Source: Serilophus lunatus
Taxonomy: Eukaryota > Chordata > Aves > Passeriformes > Eurylaimidae
Direction: 5' to 3'
NCBI GenBank assembly: GCA_013399895.1
Contig: VXBA01001649.1
Span: 248,001-312,000 of the forward strand
DNA length: 64,000 bases
Below the pieces are notes generated by a model that saw only the letters and a program-made list of their open reading frames with translations, was not told the DNA's origin and searched no databases. The position numbers and the translations under genes are program-made. How positions within the stretch are numbered: position 1 is the first letter of the stretch; every line of letters begins with the position of its first letter. Below, one piece after another: positions 36,095-50,515 of the stretch.

Positions 36095-37850
36095 TCAGCA
36101 CATGATTAAAATATAATAAATATCGAAAATCTCCTCAATTTTATATTATTGTGCTAAATAAGCCATTATACCTTTCAATTTGTCTGTACAGTTGACGTTG
36201 TTGTCAATGCATCTTAAGCATATTTGAAGGAGGTCTGAAGGAACTGGCTTCCTCAAAGAAACTGATTTACATGCCAGATCACATAATATTTGTATGTGAA
36301 CTCTAAATGGATCTAGGGAATTGAATAACCATCCCACCCCAAAATATTGCAATGTACCAGCATAAATTCATGGAGACCATATCAATACAGTTTTGCCTGT
36401 GATATATTGAATGCTTTATTTACAGGTTATTCAAATATGCTGTTTTAACAGATGAAATTACCTTTCCATTATAAAAGACTTTGATATCAGAAATATTATT
36501 TACGAATAACAGTTTTATAAACATTTCAGAAGAAGAAACTTTTAAAGAAGGTTTGAAAATACATTGAAAGAGAAAATAGGAAAATAAAATTGAAAAGTTG
36601 TATCTTTCTCTTCCTTTACAGATTTTTCTTCATACTTTTCAATAGGTTTTTTCTTCATACTTTGTAGATAAACTTGGATTTGTACTAAAATCCCATGTGT
36701 GGGCAATTTTTGTCTTAGAAAAAATCATAATGAAAATGCAGAATAAAAATCAATGTAATTCCAATTATTAATCATAAATGCATTTGTGAATTTAATGTTT
36801 CCCTTGCAGGTACCTTTTCCAAGTAATTAAGATTTAATAAAGATATAGTGTCATCCCGCTAAAGGATTTCTATTACTAATTATTTTAGGGCTTGAATTTG
36901 TTTAAGAAATTTATGAAAAGTTCACTTAAATGAAAAATTACAACTAAAATCAAAGACTTCTTTAATAAATCAAAAGACATTTGTATTTAGCATTTTCGTG
37001 CAGTTCCAATGAAACAGCTATTATTAATAAAAAGCAGGCAAGTGAAACACAATTTCTGAATGCTCTGTGTGCTTAATTTAACAGATGATAAATGAGAAAC
37101 TGTATTATTTAAAATTTTAACATGTAGACATCAATATGGTTATTACTTCTTGTGCTCTCCATACATACTTCACAGATTATTCAGAGGAGCATGTATTTGA
37201 AGGGTTGATGTTGCCCTTCACTGAATTGCAGCCTCACTGAAAGAGCTGACATCACACTCAAGTTTTCTATTTTTGGGTGAAGTTCAGGGCTTAAATGTCT
37301 CATCATCCTGTCTCTAAAATTGTGCTTTGTCTTGTTTCTTCTCCTTGTGTGTGTTTTAAAAAAGAGCCAGTCAGTGACTCAGAGGACACATCCAAATAAA
37401 TAATATCTCTCTAAGGGTAACAAAGAAAGAAGAAGCAATTTAAGAATTAAATTGAAAGTCATCCTTTTTCTGTGATGGGAGAATAAAAAGACCTATCTAG
37501 TCAACAGTATCATTTCAACCATCATACATTCTCCTCCCAATACGGCATCTATGAAGTAATGTGTCTTTATTTCCATATAATTAAAATGTATAGGTTCCTC
37601 TCCATTTCATAGCAAATCAGACTTTGACTAGTGCATTTTCTCCCATTCTAGCCCTCTACATTCTATCATCTCCTCCAGCCTCTTAGCTATTCAACATATT
37701 GGGACAAACTTCATTCACTTTGTCTGCCACTAGTATCACACTGAATTCTTCTTCAGATTATTCTGGTGAATTCTCTGCACCAAATACATTGTAGTTCACA
37801 AGTGAATGTAATTACAGTGAAGTAATATTGAAAAGGTGATATGTTTATTT
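36095..37850. other. intergenic DNA, no gene seen
   Basis: AT-rich sequence without recognised features between LTR 2 and the next CR1. Confidence 0.6.
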
Positions 37851-39167
37851 ACACACACAAAATTACACACACAGAATTAACACGGTTGGAAAAGACTGTA
37901 GAGATCATCAAGTCCAACCTTTTACCTAACTTAACAACCTAACCAACACCAATCCACCATCTAAACCATCTAAACCATGTTACTAAGTTCATCGTCCAAC
38001 CTATCCTTAAACACATCCAGGAACAGTGACTCCACCATCTCCCTGGGAAGCCCATTCCAATGGGAAATATCTCTCTCTGTGAAAAATTTTTTCCTAATAT
38101 CCAACCTAAACCTCTCCTGATGCAGCCTGAGACGGTGTCCTCTAGTCCAGTCACTGGGAGCCTGAGAGAAGAGACTGACCCCCTCCTGACTACAGCCTCC
38201 TTTCAGGTAGTTATAGACAGTGATAAGGTCACCCCTGAGCCTCCTCTTCTCCAGGCTGAACAATCCCAGCTCCCTCAGCCGTTCCTCATAGGGCTTGTGC
38301 TCCAGCCCCTTCACCATCCTCGTTGCCCTTCTCTGGAGACATTCCAGCAGCTCAACATCTTTCCTAAACTGAGGGGCCCAGAACTGGACACAGTACTCGA
38401 GCTGTGGCCTAACCAGTGCCAAGTACAAGGGAAGGATAACTTCCCTGGTCCTACTGGCAACACTATTCTTGATGCAGGCCAGGATGCCATTGGCCTTCTT
38501 GGCCACCTGGGCACACTGCTGGCTCATATTCAGCTTCCTATCAACCAGCACCCCCAAGTCCCTCTCTGCCTGGGCATCCTCCAGCCACACCGACCCCAGC
38601 CTATAACGCTGCATGAGGTTATTGCGGCCAAAGTGTAAAACCTGGTACTTAGATTTCTTAAACCTCATGGTATTGGACTCAGCCCATCTATCCAGCCTGT
38701 CAAGGCCTCTCTGCAGAGCCCTCCCACTCTCCAACAGATCAACACTCATTCCAAGTTGGGTGTCATCCGCAAACTCACAAATAATGGATTCCATCCCCTC
38801 GTCCAGGTCATCAATAAAGACATTGAACAAAACTGGCCCCAACACTGAACCCTGAGGGACCCTACCGGTGACCAGCCTCCAACTGGACATGACACCATTC
38901 ACCACCACCCTCTGAGCTCGGCCATCCAGCCAATTCTTAACACAGGACAGAATAAACCTGTTTAAGTCACAATCCGCCAGTTTCAGCAGGAGTTCACTAT
39001 GGGAGACGGCATCAAAGGCTTTGCTAAATTCTGGGTTCACTACATCCACAGGTTTCCCTTCAATGAACAAACAAGCTGCCTGATCATAAAAGGAGACTAG
39101 GTTGGTTAAGCAGGATCTTCCCCTCCTGAACCCATTCTGACTAGGTCTGATCTCCTTATTATCCTGT
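37851..39167 (-). mobile_element. CR1 LINE fragment C, longest RT copy
   Basis: A minus-strand CR1 of about 1.3 kb. Its tail of ATTCTGTG-type repeats, here expanded with extra CA dinucleotides, is at 37851-37880, and its 5' truncation point is at about 39167. It belongs to the same subfamily as fragment A and lacks A's internal deletion, so it serves as the reference for that copy. A weak TTATTT repeat lies at both edges (37845-37850 and 39171-39176), but the flanks are T-rich. Confidence 0.95.
37970..39070 (-). pseudogene. CR1 reverse transcriptase, 366-codon frame (fragment C)
   Basis: The frame covers the RT palm, the thumb and the C-terminal region of CR1 ORF2. Motif A reads NPEFSKAFDAVSH at about 12-24. 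The family's first catalytic Asp (DFSKAFD) is Glu here (E14), probably a GAC to GAA change. VPQGSVLGP is at about 71-79, FADDTQLGM at about 100-108, LVRPQLEYCVQFW at about 219-231, and the late YEERLRELGLFSLEKRRLRGDL block follows. The endonuclease and the first part of RT are missing. The frame is open to its stop, which suggests a moderately young insertion that could no longer move because of truncation. Confidence 0.92.
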
Positions 39168-42100
39168 TATTATTTGTGCTGCTTTTTAGAGGAGTGAAAT
39201 AAAGCAAAAGTGCTACTAAACATGCACATCTTTTGTTGATATTTTTTATCTAAAAATTTTTTCAAGAAATCCATGTGTTACTTTCCACTAGTACTTACAC
39301 AAACTGTCCAAAATACAGATCTCCTATGAGAGTACTCTTGTTTAGGTGTTCATTTGAGAACAGGTGTCTGAGTTCTGAAAATTTGCAATTCTGAACAAAA
39401 GGGAGGATCTCTCTGGTAGTGGCTTTTTAATAAACCTCTGAGGCACTATAGGTTAGGGGTTTAGCATGTGTGGTTAATGTACTGCAGACTGTTAACTCCA
39501 GTAGAGTGAACATGTGCAATGCTGCTTGACCCTTAAAAAGCACCTACTTTGTTACCATTGTTTATCAATAAACAATAAGAATAGGCTGTGTGCTGAAATA
39601 ATTCAGAAGTAAACATTTGGTTCCCTTATAGAAGTTCTTGCCATAGAGTCAGCTGCTTCTTTGCAAAATTTTGGCTGTGCCCAAGCAGATTCATTTTAAT
39701 TTGGCTATTAAGCTAAAATGCAGCAGCCTTTTTGCATATGTCAACCTCAGGGAGTGCCCAAATACTGCCAACATACAAATTCCCAACACTGAACTATACT
39801 ACAGTGGAAAGACATAACCCCCTACCAAAATGTAAAACCCCAGGAGCTCTAAATAGATACTTGCAGCTATCTAGCAGATTGAGTAAAATCGGTCACAAAA
39901 AGTTGTCATGTTAAATGACAGACTGCAATTGACACTAGTATTTCAAGTTACCAAATTTATGTCTGTGAAAATAAACAGTACAGGATGAGTGATGAGATAT
40001 AAGGCATGGGAGCATGGCAGAACAGCATAACCCAACAAAACAATTCATCTGACAAAAATAACTAATCATCAGACATCTGTTAAAAACTTAACTATTCATT
40101 TTCCACACCATGGTGCTCAGAGAACATGTAATTGGCACCTGACTAAATTTTATAGTCAAACATCTGCAGCAGTTAGGGGAATAGCAATGGGATACCAAGA
40201 CTCTACTAAAAGCTGGTCTCAAGCCAGACCCGGCTGCTATTGCCAGCGTATTATTTCCACATGACTGTGCAGCCAGCTGTGAAAGCAAATATTTTCTCAG
40301 TTCATTTCCTGAAGAAAAGCAGCCCACATTACATAAGTCAGTACCACTGCTGACCATTCTTGCTTCGCTCATGAGTTCTTCATACTTTCAGCCTCCTTGT
40401 GCATTTAGTCCACCTCTACTCTTTCAGCGAATGAATAAGGAATGCCTTGCCCTGCTGAGTGTGCCAATGACAGATATTCAGGTCTCCACATTCATCCTAC
40501 ACACACACACATACATCCTCTCCCTTTGCATCATGTCTGATGGGCAACGTGGTCTGTTCTAAGAACACCAGGTGGGGATTGTAGGAGGAACTGCATGAAT
40601 ACTCGCCTAATTAATGTGTTCCAGAGATGGGGTAGCTGAGATGTTTGTGGTTAGCTTTGGTGCTCCTTGGTCTGCAAAAGGGTATAAAATGCTGCTGAAG
40701 GCAGAGGAAAAGGGGAAAACTGGTCGACTAATGTTGTAGGCAGCTTCTGGTTGGATCCCCAGCCTGGTACAGATACCTGCACAGTACGTCCAGTCCAAAG
40801 AGAGGGAACACTCACCTTTTGGACTGGAAAGTAGAAAACATTATTGCATTGTAATTGTGAATTCTGAAAGGCTGTAAACCTGTATGTTTCAAGGCAAACC
40901 TGCTTATATTATAATCCTTTAGATACTATAATCCATTGTAATATATGATAAAGTTATTTAGATACTACATTAGCAGTATTAAGATAAATATTAGTAATAA
41001 ATCTAATCATAATCATCCACATATATTGTGTCCTACTCCCTGCACGTGGCTGAGAACTTTCCCTCAACTATTCTGCTACAGTGAAGGCATGGAGAACTTT
41101 GCTATAACCAATGCTTGTTCTGCACAACTTTGGTGGCATATGCAGGCATACCTTACATCCACCACCACCAACAGCACCTTCATAACTTGAATGTACATTT
41201 GAGACTTAATTTCCCAGAAGAAATAACACCAATTTGATAAATATTATTGAGTTACTCACAAAGTTTGAAAACAAAACGTTTCAATCGTAACAAAAACTGT
41301 AAAATGTGCCTCCAACAACTTAGCTACACCATACATGGAGTTGCTGCTGATTGGAAAAGTTGTGTGAATGGAATAGAAACAATAATGTCTTACATCTAAT
41401 ACCTCAAGAAAATTCAGAGGCCACCATGTTCTTCAACTGCATCAGCATATTCTTTTTTATTTTCCTCTATGAATAATATTTTTGAGATGAAGTCTAAACA
41501 AAATGAAAACACAGAGAGACTTTTCATCATCCTCACAAATATGCTTCTTGTCCCTTGTACCATTCTGGTAGCAATGGAAATCTTTCATTCCATGGGTTCC
41601 ATTTTTATCTTTTGTGATGGATATGATATCATATGGAAGGAGGGGGACAATTCTGCTTCACAGCTCTGCTTCAGTACATGGTATGATTCTAGTGCTGCAT
41701 GACCTCAGCCCTTCAGTATTTTTAAGCATACAGGAAATGCTTTACTTTCTCTCTTCTCTTTTTTTCCCCCTTCTCTTTCTCTGCCTCGGGATGGGAAACA
41801 TTTTTCTTTCAAAGGGGTGATTGTGGGGGGGTTTTTTGTGCCCCTTCCTCTCGCTTCAAATCAGGGTAAAAAAGTTATAAAAGACTTTCACATTTACTGC
41901 TATCATTAATGAATCTTTTATGCATAGCCAAATTCCAAGCTTCTAGCAGGAAGCCTACAAGTAATTATACCTGCTCCACCGTTGAACATGTGGGTTTTAC
42001 AATTCAGTGCCTACTGTGGTTGATGGGGCAGGTACTATATCAGAGCTCTCTGTTTGACACTGAAAAGAGTCTCGTCAAATTAAAGGGTGATTTCAATCAA

Positions 42101-42830
42101 AAGCCTCATATGTGGAGTGGGAGCGGTTTGTTAATATTAGGTGATTCATTTATGCTACTAAGAGAGGGTATACTATTAAGAAAAGGTTCTTCTGTGCATG
42201 CTGGCTCTGCAGGCAGGTTCACCTTTCCCTAATGTTTAAAGTCAATTGCATCTTTGAGCTTGGCCAGGGCAATTTCTGAGTCATCAGTGTGTACACTCAT
42301 TTCTCCTACAGTAATTTATCTGCAAAATATTTCCAGCTAGGGGGGACATTTGGATGACTGTAGATGTATTCTCCCAGTGCCTATTCTGTGTATTGACCTT
42401 TGTTGAAGTTTGTTGTTCATCCATTATATCACAAGCAATCACGAAATAAAACATCTTGGCACAGTTATTTGTGTTCATAAGGTGCTTGCAACAGAAATGG
42501 TACATCCAATGGCTACACAAACACCAAAGCAATACTAACAGTAATATTTTTCTTCCTAGTACTAAAACTTGTCAGAAACTAAAACCAAAATCCAGTATCC
42601 TCTGTAAAACAGATAACATTACCATGGTACCAGGAAAAGGATGTTTATTTGAATGGGGAAAGCACCTCTTTAGCAAATTCCAAGGTGAAATGACTTTGGC
42701 TTCTGATTCACCTTGATGTTCCCAGAAAGAGTGCAGTGACTTCAGCCCTCTGGAGCAGTGCTGTCTGTCTGCATTTGACCCTTCTCTCGGGTAGTTCTAG
42801 TACAAAGATCCCAAATGTTTAACAGCCTGT
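39168..42830. other. intergenic DNA, no gene seen
   Basis: AT-rich. A TATAAAA sequence at about 40682 sits in a somewhat GC-richer 250-base patch (40560-40810) that could be a decayed promoter or LTR, but nothing else supports that. A short CA run lies at about 40500-40512. Confidence 0.5.
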
Positions 42831-43170
42831 CAATGTTCAGCCGTGCTTATTCATATCAGGAGGTTTTGTTGACTCTCCCTTAGAATCTGGTATAAAAATA
42901 ATGTTAGTCTTCTTGACAGAATCCGAAGAAGAAATAGGATCATGAGTGATCATTTCTTCTGACACGTCTCTGTCACAGGGACACTCTGGTTCCTTTTTAG
43001 TGAGAATACAACAGGTTTGTCCTCTCCACAAGAAATCAGATATATTAAAAAGTGCTGTTTCAGCCATACCACTTTTCCTCTTAATATGTTCTAGTGCACC
43101 AGCATGCAAGTTATCACACTGCAGCAATGGCCTCCTATTGAATAAATGCTGAGTAGGGAATATCTACTTC
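42831..43170 (-). other. unassigned open frame of about 110 codons, protein-like composition
   Basis: On the minus strand an open frame runs from a stop near 43165 to a stop at about 42837. It has a mixed, hydrophilic, soluble-protein-like composition and segments such as MAETALFNISDFLWRGQTCC and HDPISSSDSVKKTN. An acceptor-like CTACTCAG lies just upstream, so the frame could be entered as a terminal exon. I do not recognise the protein. Open frames of this length also occur by chance several times in a window this size, so this is only a candidate decayed exon. Confidence 0.2.
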
Positions 43171-46100
43171 ATTCAGGCATAAACATCTTAGGTAGCCAGT
43201 GAAGGTAGATGATTCTGATTGCTCTCATTTGCATTCTGAAAGTCTTTACCTTTTCCCATAGACTAGAGAGGTAGTCTAGGCAGACTACTAAGCTAACTTA
43301 CCTATATTAGGTTCCTGACTTGTCCTCAAAGAATAATCAACACAAAGTCTGCAAATAACTGACTGAAACACGTAATTCCTGTGTAACCTGTTTTGATGCA
43401 CAAGACACAAGTAGATGAATGAATACTCATAGATGAATGAATACTCATAGTCAAAAATTCTGAGGAAAATCTAAGCCATTCCTTTCAAAAATAATTGTAA
43501 TGTTTCATCAGTGTGATTATTTGCATGCTTTTTGGAACTTTCTAAGTTTCATATCAATGTTTGATTTCTGATACACCCCTTGCAATTTATTCAGTAGCTC
43601 TTTCCAGAACGGATCATGCTCTTTATTCTTTAACCTGTCAGGCTGCTCATTTTTTAGTTCCAAGCTTAAAAGTCTTAACATTCTCCATCATTGCCAAGAT
43701 CATTTCCAGAACAGTTTTGTCATCAAACTTTCTGTTTCGCTAGTCCAGCAACATATCAACTGAATTAGTTCTCTCCATATAAAATTTTCATGACACATCC
43801 TTGCCAAAATTGATCTTGCACACTATCTTATTATTTTAACTAGACTCACCTGAAGTCATCTTTCTTAGAAGAACAATAATAAAATTATTTTTTAAAAAAA
43901 AAATGGTCGTGAATTTCCAAGCTATGGTAAAATCATTAGGATCATTTCAGATAAGAGAAACAAAGGAAAAGTTAAGGTATTTGTTTGTGTTCATAACAGA
44001 GAAGCGTTGTTAATGTCTGAATGAACAAAAAAATAAAGTAGAAAAAAAATAGTGTTGTTCTGCAGCAGCTGAGTTAACCAACCCACCATTTTCCTCCATA
44101 AGAGTAGTTCCCTTCCACACTCTTGTAACTTCCCCTGTCTGAGATGTCTGCCAAACCCTTATGACCTACTCCCACAATGTCATGAGCAATCCTCTTTCAC
44201 CTAGCCATACGGCACACTCTTCATTTTTTTCAGCAAAGTAAGAGGAGGTCAAGACACGGCCTGTTGAAGGTGTTCTGATGTGAACCACCATTTGGACGGC
44301 TTTGTTCCCATGTCCACATGCTTTTCCTCCAAAAGAACCGCTAATAAGGCCACCTCTCCTCTGCCTAGCTGCCATTTCATATGTTATGTGCTGAAAGTCA
44401 ATTTAAGAACAAACTGCTCTGACAAACTTGATTGAAACTGATCTAAGCATTCTCAACTGCATAAAAACAGACATGAATAGACATTAGGTCTGATCAGCTC
44501 ATTTCCTTAAGAAACTGGTCTGAAAAAGTGCTCACACAGCTGTTTCACGGAAGGCCTCCTCGTAGCTAAGCTCTATCTATAAAAATTGCAGACTTGTGGT
44601 TCAGTAATGATTCTATACCAAACTGGAAATTTTGCTGACATAATATATTAATTACTATTACCTCATTGCTTTCACACTGCCTATCTTCTGTGCATATCTC
44701 TCTTTGGATGGAAAAATTTTGTCAAAAAAAGATAATGCAATACTAGGTGAATTTCAGATATGATCTGGCTTCAGTTATGACATGGCAAGTTTCTCGTAAG
44801 AAGAGTTTAAATTTTTAATTCTTTAAGGAGGGTGACCTCTACTTTCCTGTACCTTATCAAAGTGGGAATTTCTTATCCTTTACATGTTGCCATTTATTTT
44901 AGTCACTTGATAATCTTCCATTTTCCAATTTATTGTAAAATTTATTCATATCACTTTTGCTTTCTTTTTATTTAGTCAATTAATGACAAATAAATTACAA
45001 CCCTCTAATTTATGACAACAAAGCTAACACTGCTATTTGTCAAAGAAGCCTTTTACTTCAAGTATTTTCTTAAGACAGTTCTTCTTGGTGGGTACTTTAT
45101 AACGGTGTTTCAGCTCCTCTCTTTCCTCTCATGATTCTCCTGCACCTTATTTAGCAAAGGGTGTCAAACTGACAGTTTCTAGAGACACACGGAGCCATTA
45201 ACTATATTGTTATAGCTGCTGATCTGCCTTGAAAAACATTGAAACAATTCTTAGTTGAAATCACCTCCATTTTCAGAAGCCTCATGAATCATACTGAAAA
45301 TGCTGAATAACAAGCTCTCACTTTTTTTGGACACGTGACAGTCTTTATGCCATGTCCTCGTATAGGGTGTCCTCTCAAATAGACCATGGAACATCTTAGA
45401 GACTTTTCTGTAATGAACTATTAGATTTTGAAAAGTCTGCCAGTCTAAAACTGGAACAGACAAAGCCAGTGATGGAGAAAGGTATAATGCATCTATAGAG
45501 ACACTGATGATCCAAAATCAGTTATATGTGCTTCACTAACAAACAGCAGTTCTTTCTCAGTTAGAACATTAATGGCAGACTTGTCCCAGGGTTACTAAGC
45601 AACAACTGTGATGGTTTTTCCTAATTTACCTTAATAATGAGTTCTGGCAAGAACAGCTTCTTTTGTGGAGACTGTTTATTTCACTTTCTCTTCAAGAAAC
45701 TTTGATTTGAAAATACTCCAAGGTTGAATTTAAACCTTCTTCAACAAAAATATTTATGTTGTCTGCAACAAATTAAAACACTTAAACTGAAAACATACAA
45801 GGAAATTTCAAGTCAAATTTAAGAAAATTATTCTGAATAACAAATTTTAGGTATGACTTCTGCAGGCTAGTTCAGTGGAGTTTTGCTAGCATAGAAGTGG
45901 CATAACACCTCTGAAGTAGCTGGAGAAACAAGGTTTCCATATATCATAATTTAAAGACTGATGTTTTCCAACTATAAACATTTCTAGTCATTTTTGAAAG
46001 ACTCCACTGACTGTAGTCCATCTACTAACTACTTTTACAACCCCATATAAAGGTGAAATCTTTTGACAGTATCAGAGGCTGGTATTTGCCCAAACAAACA

Positions 46101-49100
46101 ATTCTCTATGGAATGTCAGAGAAACATTTCCAACAGTACTGGTATTACTGTCTATCAAGGTACAAATTTCTATCACAGCAATAGAAGCCTGGTCTCTTTT
46201 AACATGTGAAAAAATTGATATCAGAAAAATAAATTTCATTATTTAGCTTAGGGCAGGTACTTGGTGAAAAACAGAAAAGCTGATATCAACCATCATTTGG
46301 TGTTTAAGTGATTAACTTTTTTCTCATTTGGAATGAAAATATTTGAACTTGTACATGAAACAGATTTATGCCACAATGATTTTTCTCAGGTTGAAATTAT
46401 CAGCATTTGAGACAGTAATAGTTCTCTTTGATTCCTCTTCTTTCTTGATTTTTCCTCTCTTTCTTTTAGCTTTCCCTTTTTCTACAACCTCTTGAAATAG
46501 CAAGATAGCCTCTTTAGGTTAAAAAACAAAAAAATTCTCAAATTCAATAGCTGCCACGATATATAGGAACAAAATAACTCATTTAAAGGACAGCTATTGT
46601 AACTCACATTAAAATGATACAGCATTTCTTTAGATAGAATATATTAATGTACTAGAAGAGTACAATTCTCCTTTTTCCTGTCCTGATTGCTTTGTCTCCC
46701 TCAATAAGATACACATAAATATTGAAAATTTCTTGATAAATTTCCCAGCTATTTCATTTGGAATAGAAATAATTCCCCTCTAACTACTATTTCCGGAACC
46801 AAAAAAATTTTTTTTTTTTGCAATCCAAAAGGGATCCAATAGCATTGTATAGTTGTCCCAAACAACACAACTCATTTTGATAAAACTTAAAATGCAGGGC
46901 TAAAGCACAAAATCTGTGCACTCAAAAGGCATAATATTTTATGTATGATAGAGAAATGTTCATGCAGTATGATGCCTTCTAAAAATTTCTAAAATATTAT
47001 GCTGATTGTACCTGTATCACACTGATTTCTTAACTGATATTTCTGCTTATTAAATGTTCAACTAAATCACTCTGTGAATTTCAATTCCCAATCCTATGAA
47101 TGCCTGAATGCTCATATTTTTCCTAGGACCACGTAATTGTTTCAATATGTGGTGTATTAAAATCAGTAGAAAATTTGTCTAAACAGGGAAGAGATTAACT
47201 TGATTTTATGTCTGATCCTTTCAGTGTTAAGGAGGCTTGAAATTTTTTCTTACAAATTTTCCTGCTCTAGTAGAAAGGACTTTGATGGAATACAAAATGA
47301 AACTATAATTGCTTTTCAGGTGTGAAAAGGATCCCTTTTGTAATCCATTGGAAATCAGTGTGTCAGACTGGGGAGTACATTTAGAGAAATGATGGTTCAG
47401 AAGAAAGTTCTTCAGCAAAATTAATTTAATAGCCAAAGAACATTGTTGAGGACAAAATAATTAGGTTTGCAATAATGGAACTTTTATAAGACCTAATAAA
47501 GAATAGCATTAACATTTCAGGGATGATAGGAAAGAACTAGACTGGAATAACAGGAAGGGATGAAACTGAGGACAGAGAGTAGAAGGCTGTTCACAGAAGG
47601 ATATTGATATTGATAGCTAATAATTAATGCAATTATATGATAGCTGCCACATTCAAAAATATGAGAATGAGGACTGATGTTTGAGGGACTCATTATTTGT
47701 ATGATGCATGTATGCAAACATACACAAAAGAATGTATCTAGGCAAAAGCAGTGATGTAGCTCCCTGTAGATGAAAAAGCAAGTTATAAAGAAAATATTAC
47801 GCTTCTAGCTCCTTATTTTGACAGCATTGTTTCTCCTGACATTAACATCTGCTATTTTTTCTGAAATATAAACTGATCTAATTGAAATATATCTTTGCTT
47901 CAGATTTAAAGATATGACAGTAAATAACACTTTTTCCAGAATGCATTGCCTATTCTATTTACACCTCTCTATTGTTTGCTGAAAAGTCACCCAAATTTGC
48001 TGATGTGATTTAGATTTCAGGTCCTGGGGGCAGAGCAATTTGAAATAAACTGCCAGAAAAGCAGGTTTTTTCACCCTGGTCGCATCTTTCAAGACAATTT
48101 CCCTTTAGTGGATTTTCACAACATCTTTCCTAACATGTATTATTCAGTTATTAGCTGTAATGAAGTCTAAGCCCAATTTAAGTTCTCCAAGATATGAACC
48201 TGTCCTTTTCTACTTCCTGAAAATAGAGAAAATATTTTCAAAATGAGTGAAAACAAAACTTTACTTCAGAGCAAAAAGAGACACAACATTTGTCACAGTG
48301 TCCCTTAAAAATGCACATTAAAATTGCTAAACTTGCAGAGGAAAGAGGATAAAAATTACCTTAAATAATTAAACATACCTATGGCATCTCACCTATGTGC
48401 TCCACTGACTTTCAGAGTAGTTATTTATGAAGAGCCTTTCACAAGAGAAAACTGGGGTCACTGTGTCATCATGTCCTCTCTTGGAAAATAAAAAAATTCA
48501 ACAAGTAATGCCCTGGCTACATAGTGAAAAACATCCACTCAAACAATGGAGAAATAGGGAAACATCAACAGTGAACAGTGTCCTTCTGCTTTTCTGGCAA
48601 GGGAAATAAAAAACCCAAAAAAATGTAGTCCAGTGAAACCCTCTTAGGTATTCATTAAAGATCTTGCTCTGTTCTATTCTCTCCCAAAACACAATATACT
48701 TATGACATTACCAGAAAAAATACTCTTTCCTCTACTTACCTCATGAAAACTCATACATTCCCTATAAATCATTCAACAGTCAAACAACGCAGTGCTGCTT
48801 CAAACTATCAACTCAACCTCCAGTTCCATAGTTTCTGGCAGAGACTTTTCTTGCAACATTATTCACAGCAATGGCAGGAACAGGTGAAATGATCCATTGC
48901 CTCTAGTGTTAAGGCCCAGGATAGTAGATTACTCTGTACCTTCTAGCTACTAAGCATTTAGGTGGGAGTGGGATATCTTTTGCTCAAGAGAAGCATAGGA
49001 GCATGTCAGTAGCAATATTCTTGAATGAAAATGAAGGCACAGAGTAGGCAATAATGGAAAAGAGAATGACGTTTAGTTCCTGAAAAAAGTGACCAGTTTG

Positions 49101-49372
49101 CTCTCTTCATGCATCAGTGATTCATATTCCAGAGTAAAACATGAAAGAGGACAGAGTGAAATGAGAGAATTGGCATCTGGGCAATAAGTGATGCACCAGG
49201 CACATTACTAAGGTGCTTTGTGGCAAAAGTCTAGTAAAATCCCAAAACTTGACAGAATTCTGCTTGCTCATATTTATTTAAAACTCCATGTTTTCACTCT
49301 TTAGTGTTTCAAGGCAAGAAACCACTGGAGAGACAGAGAACTTTCTATTGTTGGCCCTACATCAATGCTGCA
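43171..49372. other. intergenic DNA, 6 kb, unassigned
   Basis: AT-rich, with an 18-base tandem pair at 43413. Short protein-like open stretches on the minus strand at about 43560-43700, 44166-44375 and 45251-45463 are not connected by any evident gene model. No repeat family is recognised. Confidence 0.5.
43413..43448. repeat. 18-base tandem pair
   Basis: AGATGAATGAATACTCAT occurs twice in direct succession. Confidence 0.95.
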
Positions 49373-49607
49373 TCAGGGGAAGTTTAGGCTGAATGTCAGG
49401 AAAAAGTTTTTCACAGAAAAGGCGTTTTGCCATTAGAATGGGCTCCCCAGGGCGTGGTGGAGTCACTGTCCCTGCAAGTGTTTAAAAAGAGACTGGATGA
49501 GGCACTTAGCGCCATGTTTAGTTGATGAGATGGTCTTAGGTAGTAGGTTGGACCTGATGATCTTAAAGGTCTTTTCCAACCTAGTTAATTCCCTGATTCT
49601 GTGATTT
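49373..49607 (+). mobile_element. CR1 LINE fragment D, 3' end only
   Basis: The last part of CR1 ORF2 (FRLNVRKKFFTEK, then after a frameshift QVFKKRLDEALSAM), then the 3' UTR block GGACCTGATGATCTTAAAGG, ending in GATTCTGTGATTT. It is a heavily 5'-truncated copy, with a frame break near 49422. Confidence 0.93.
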
Positions 49608-50475
49608 CCAAGCAGAGCATAAAGGTAGTAGAGGAATAAGGACAGTTGTGTAGTAGAGGACAGTAGAGCATAAGGACAGTTGTGTCCCTTTCTAACAAAA
49701 GGAACAGCTCAAACAAGTTCACACAATTTCCTACAGGCTTATCAGAAAATGCACTGTCTGAAAACTGAGCTATTCGTACCATGTCTGGCATTTTAATTAC
49801 ATTGTTACTCTCCTGTTTCTTTCGATCTGGAATTCCACACAAAAATTGCTGGAAAGGAGTTATAAGTCTTAAACTTTGTAACACTGTATTTTCTCTAGGA
49901 GTTGTTTTCATTTTGTATTCTTTGAAGACTCTGCACTTAGCTCAACGTTGGATCTTCACAGTAAAATCAGAGTGATATAGTCACCTTTTTGGTGACTTTT
50001 TGGCTTCAGCATGGAAAAATATTATCAGAATTCAGTGACTTTGCTCAGTATTATACCTAAACCTGTAAGAGCACAAAGGTGGCATAAGCCTCTAGATATT
50101 TTATAATCTTTTGAATCAAAAAATACAATTTCTCCTGGAAACTCTATCCTAGGCAAATAAAGAAGGAAGTTCTTAGCTAAACAAAATACACTATTTTGAT
50201 TCAAAAAAAATTTGTGTGATGAAATTAGTGTTTTCTCAATGGAGCAGATGGGACTGTAAAAGATATAAAAGAAGGAGTCATGTACAAGATTTCTTGCAGT
50301 GTTAAACATTCAAACTTCTGAAGAAAATCTTCAGGAAACCTTGAGGAGGGCAACTGTTTAGCAAACTGTCAATACATAACTGAAATTGAAAGAAGGCACT
50401 GCCAGTAACCTTAAACAGCGTTACAATTACAATTCTTAACTAACCCTTCCAGACATCATATTGTGAGAGGGAAAA

Positions 50476-50515
<40 letters not shown>

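Noticed and set aside
40560..40810. Possible decayed LTR or promoter with TATAAAA near 40682
   Set aside because: There are no matching termini, target duplication or poly-A signal in the right place.
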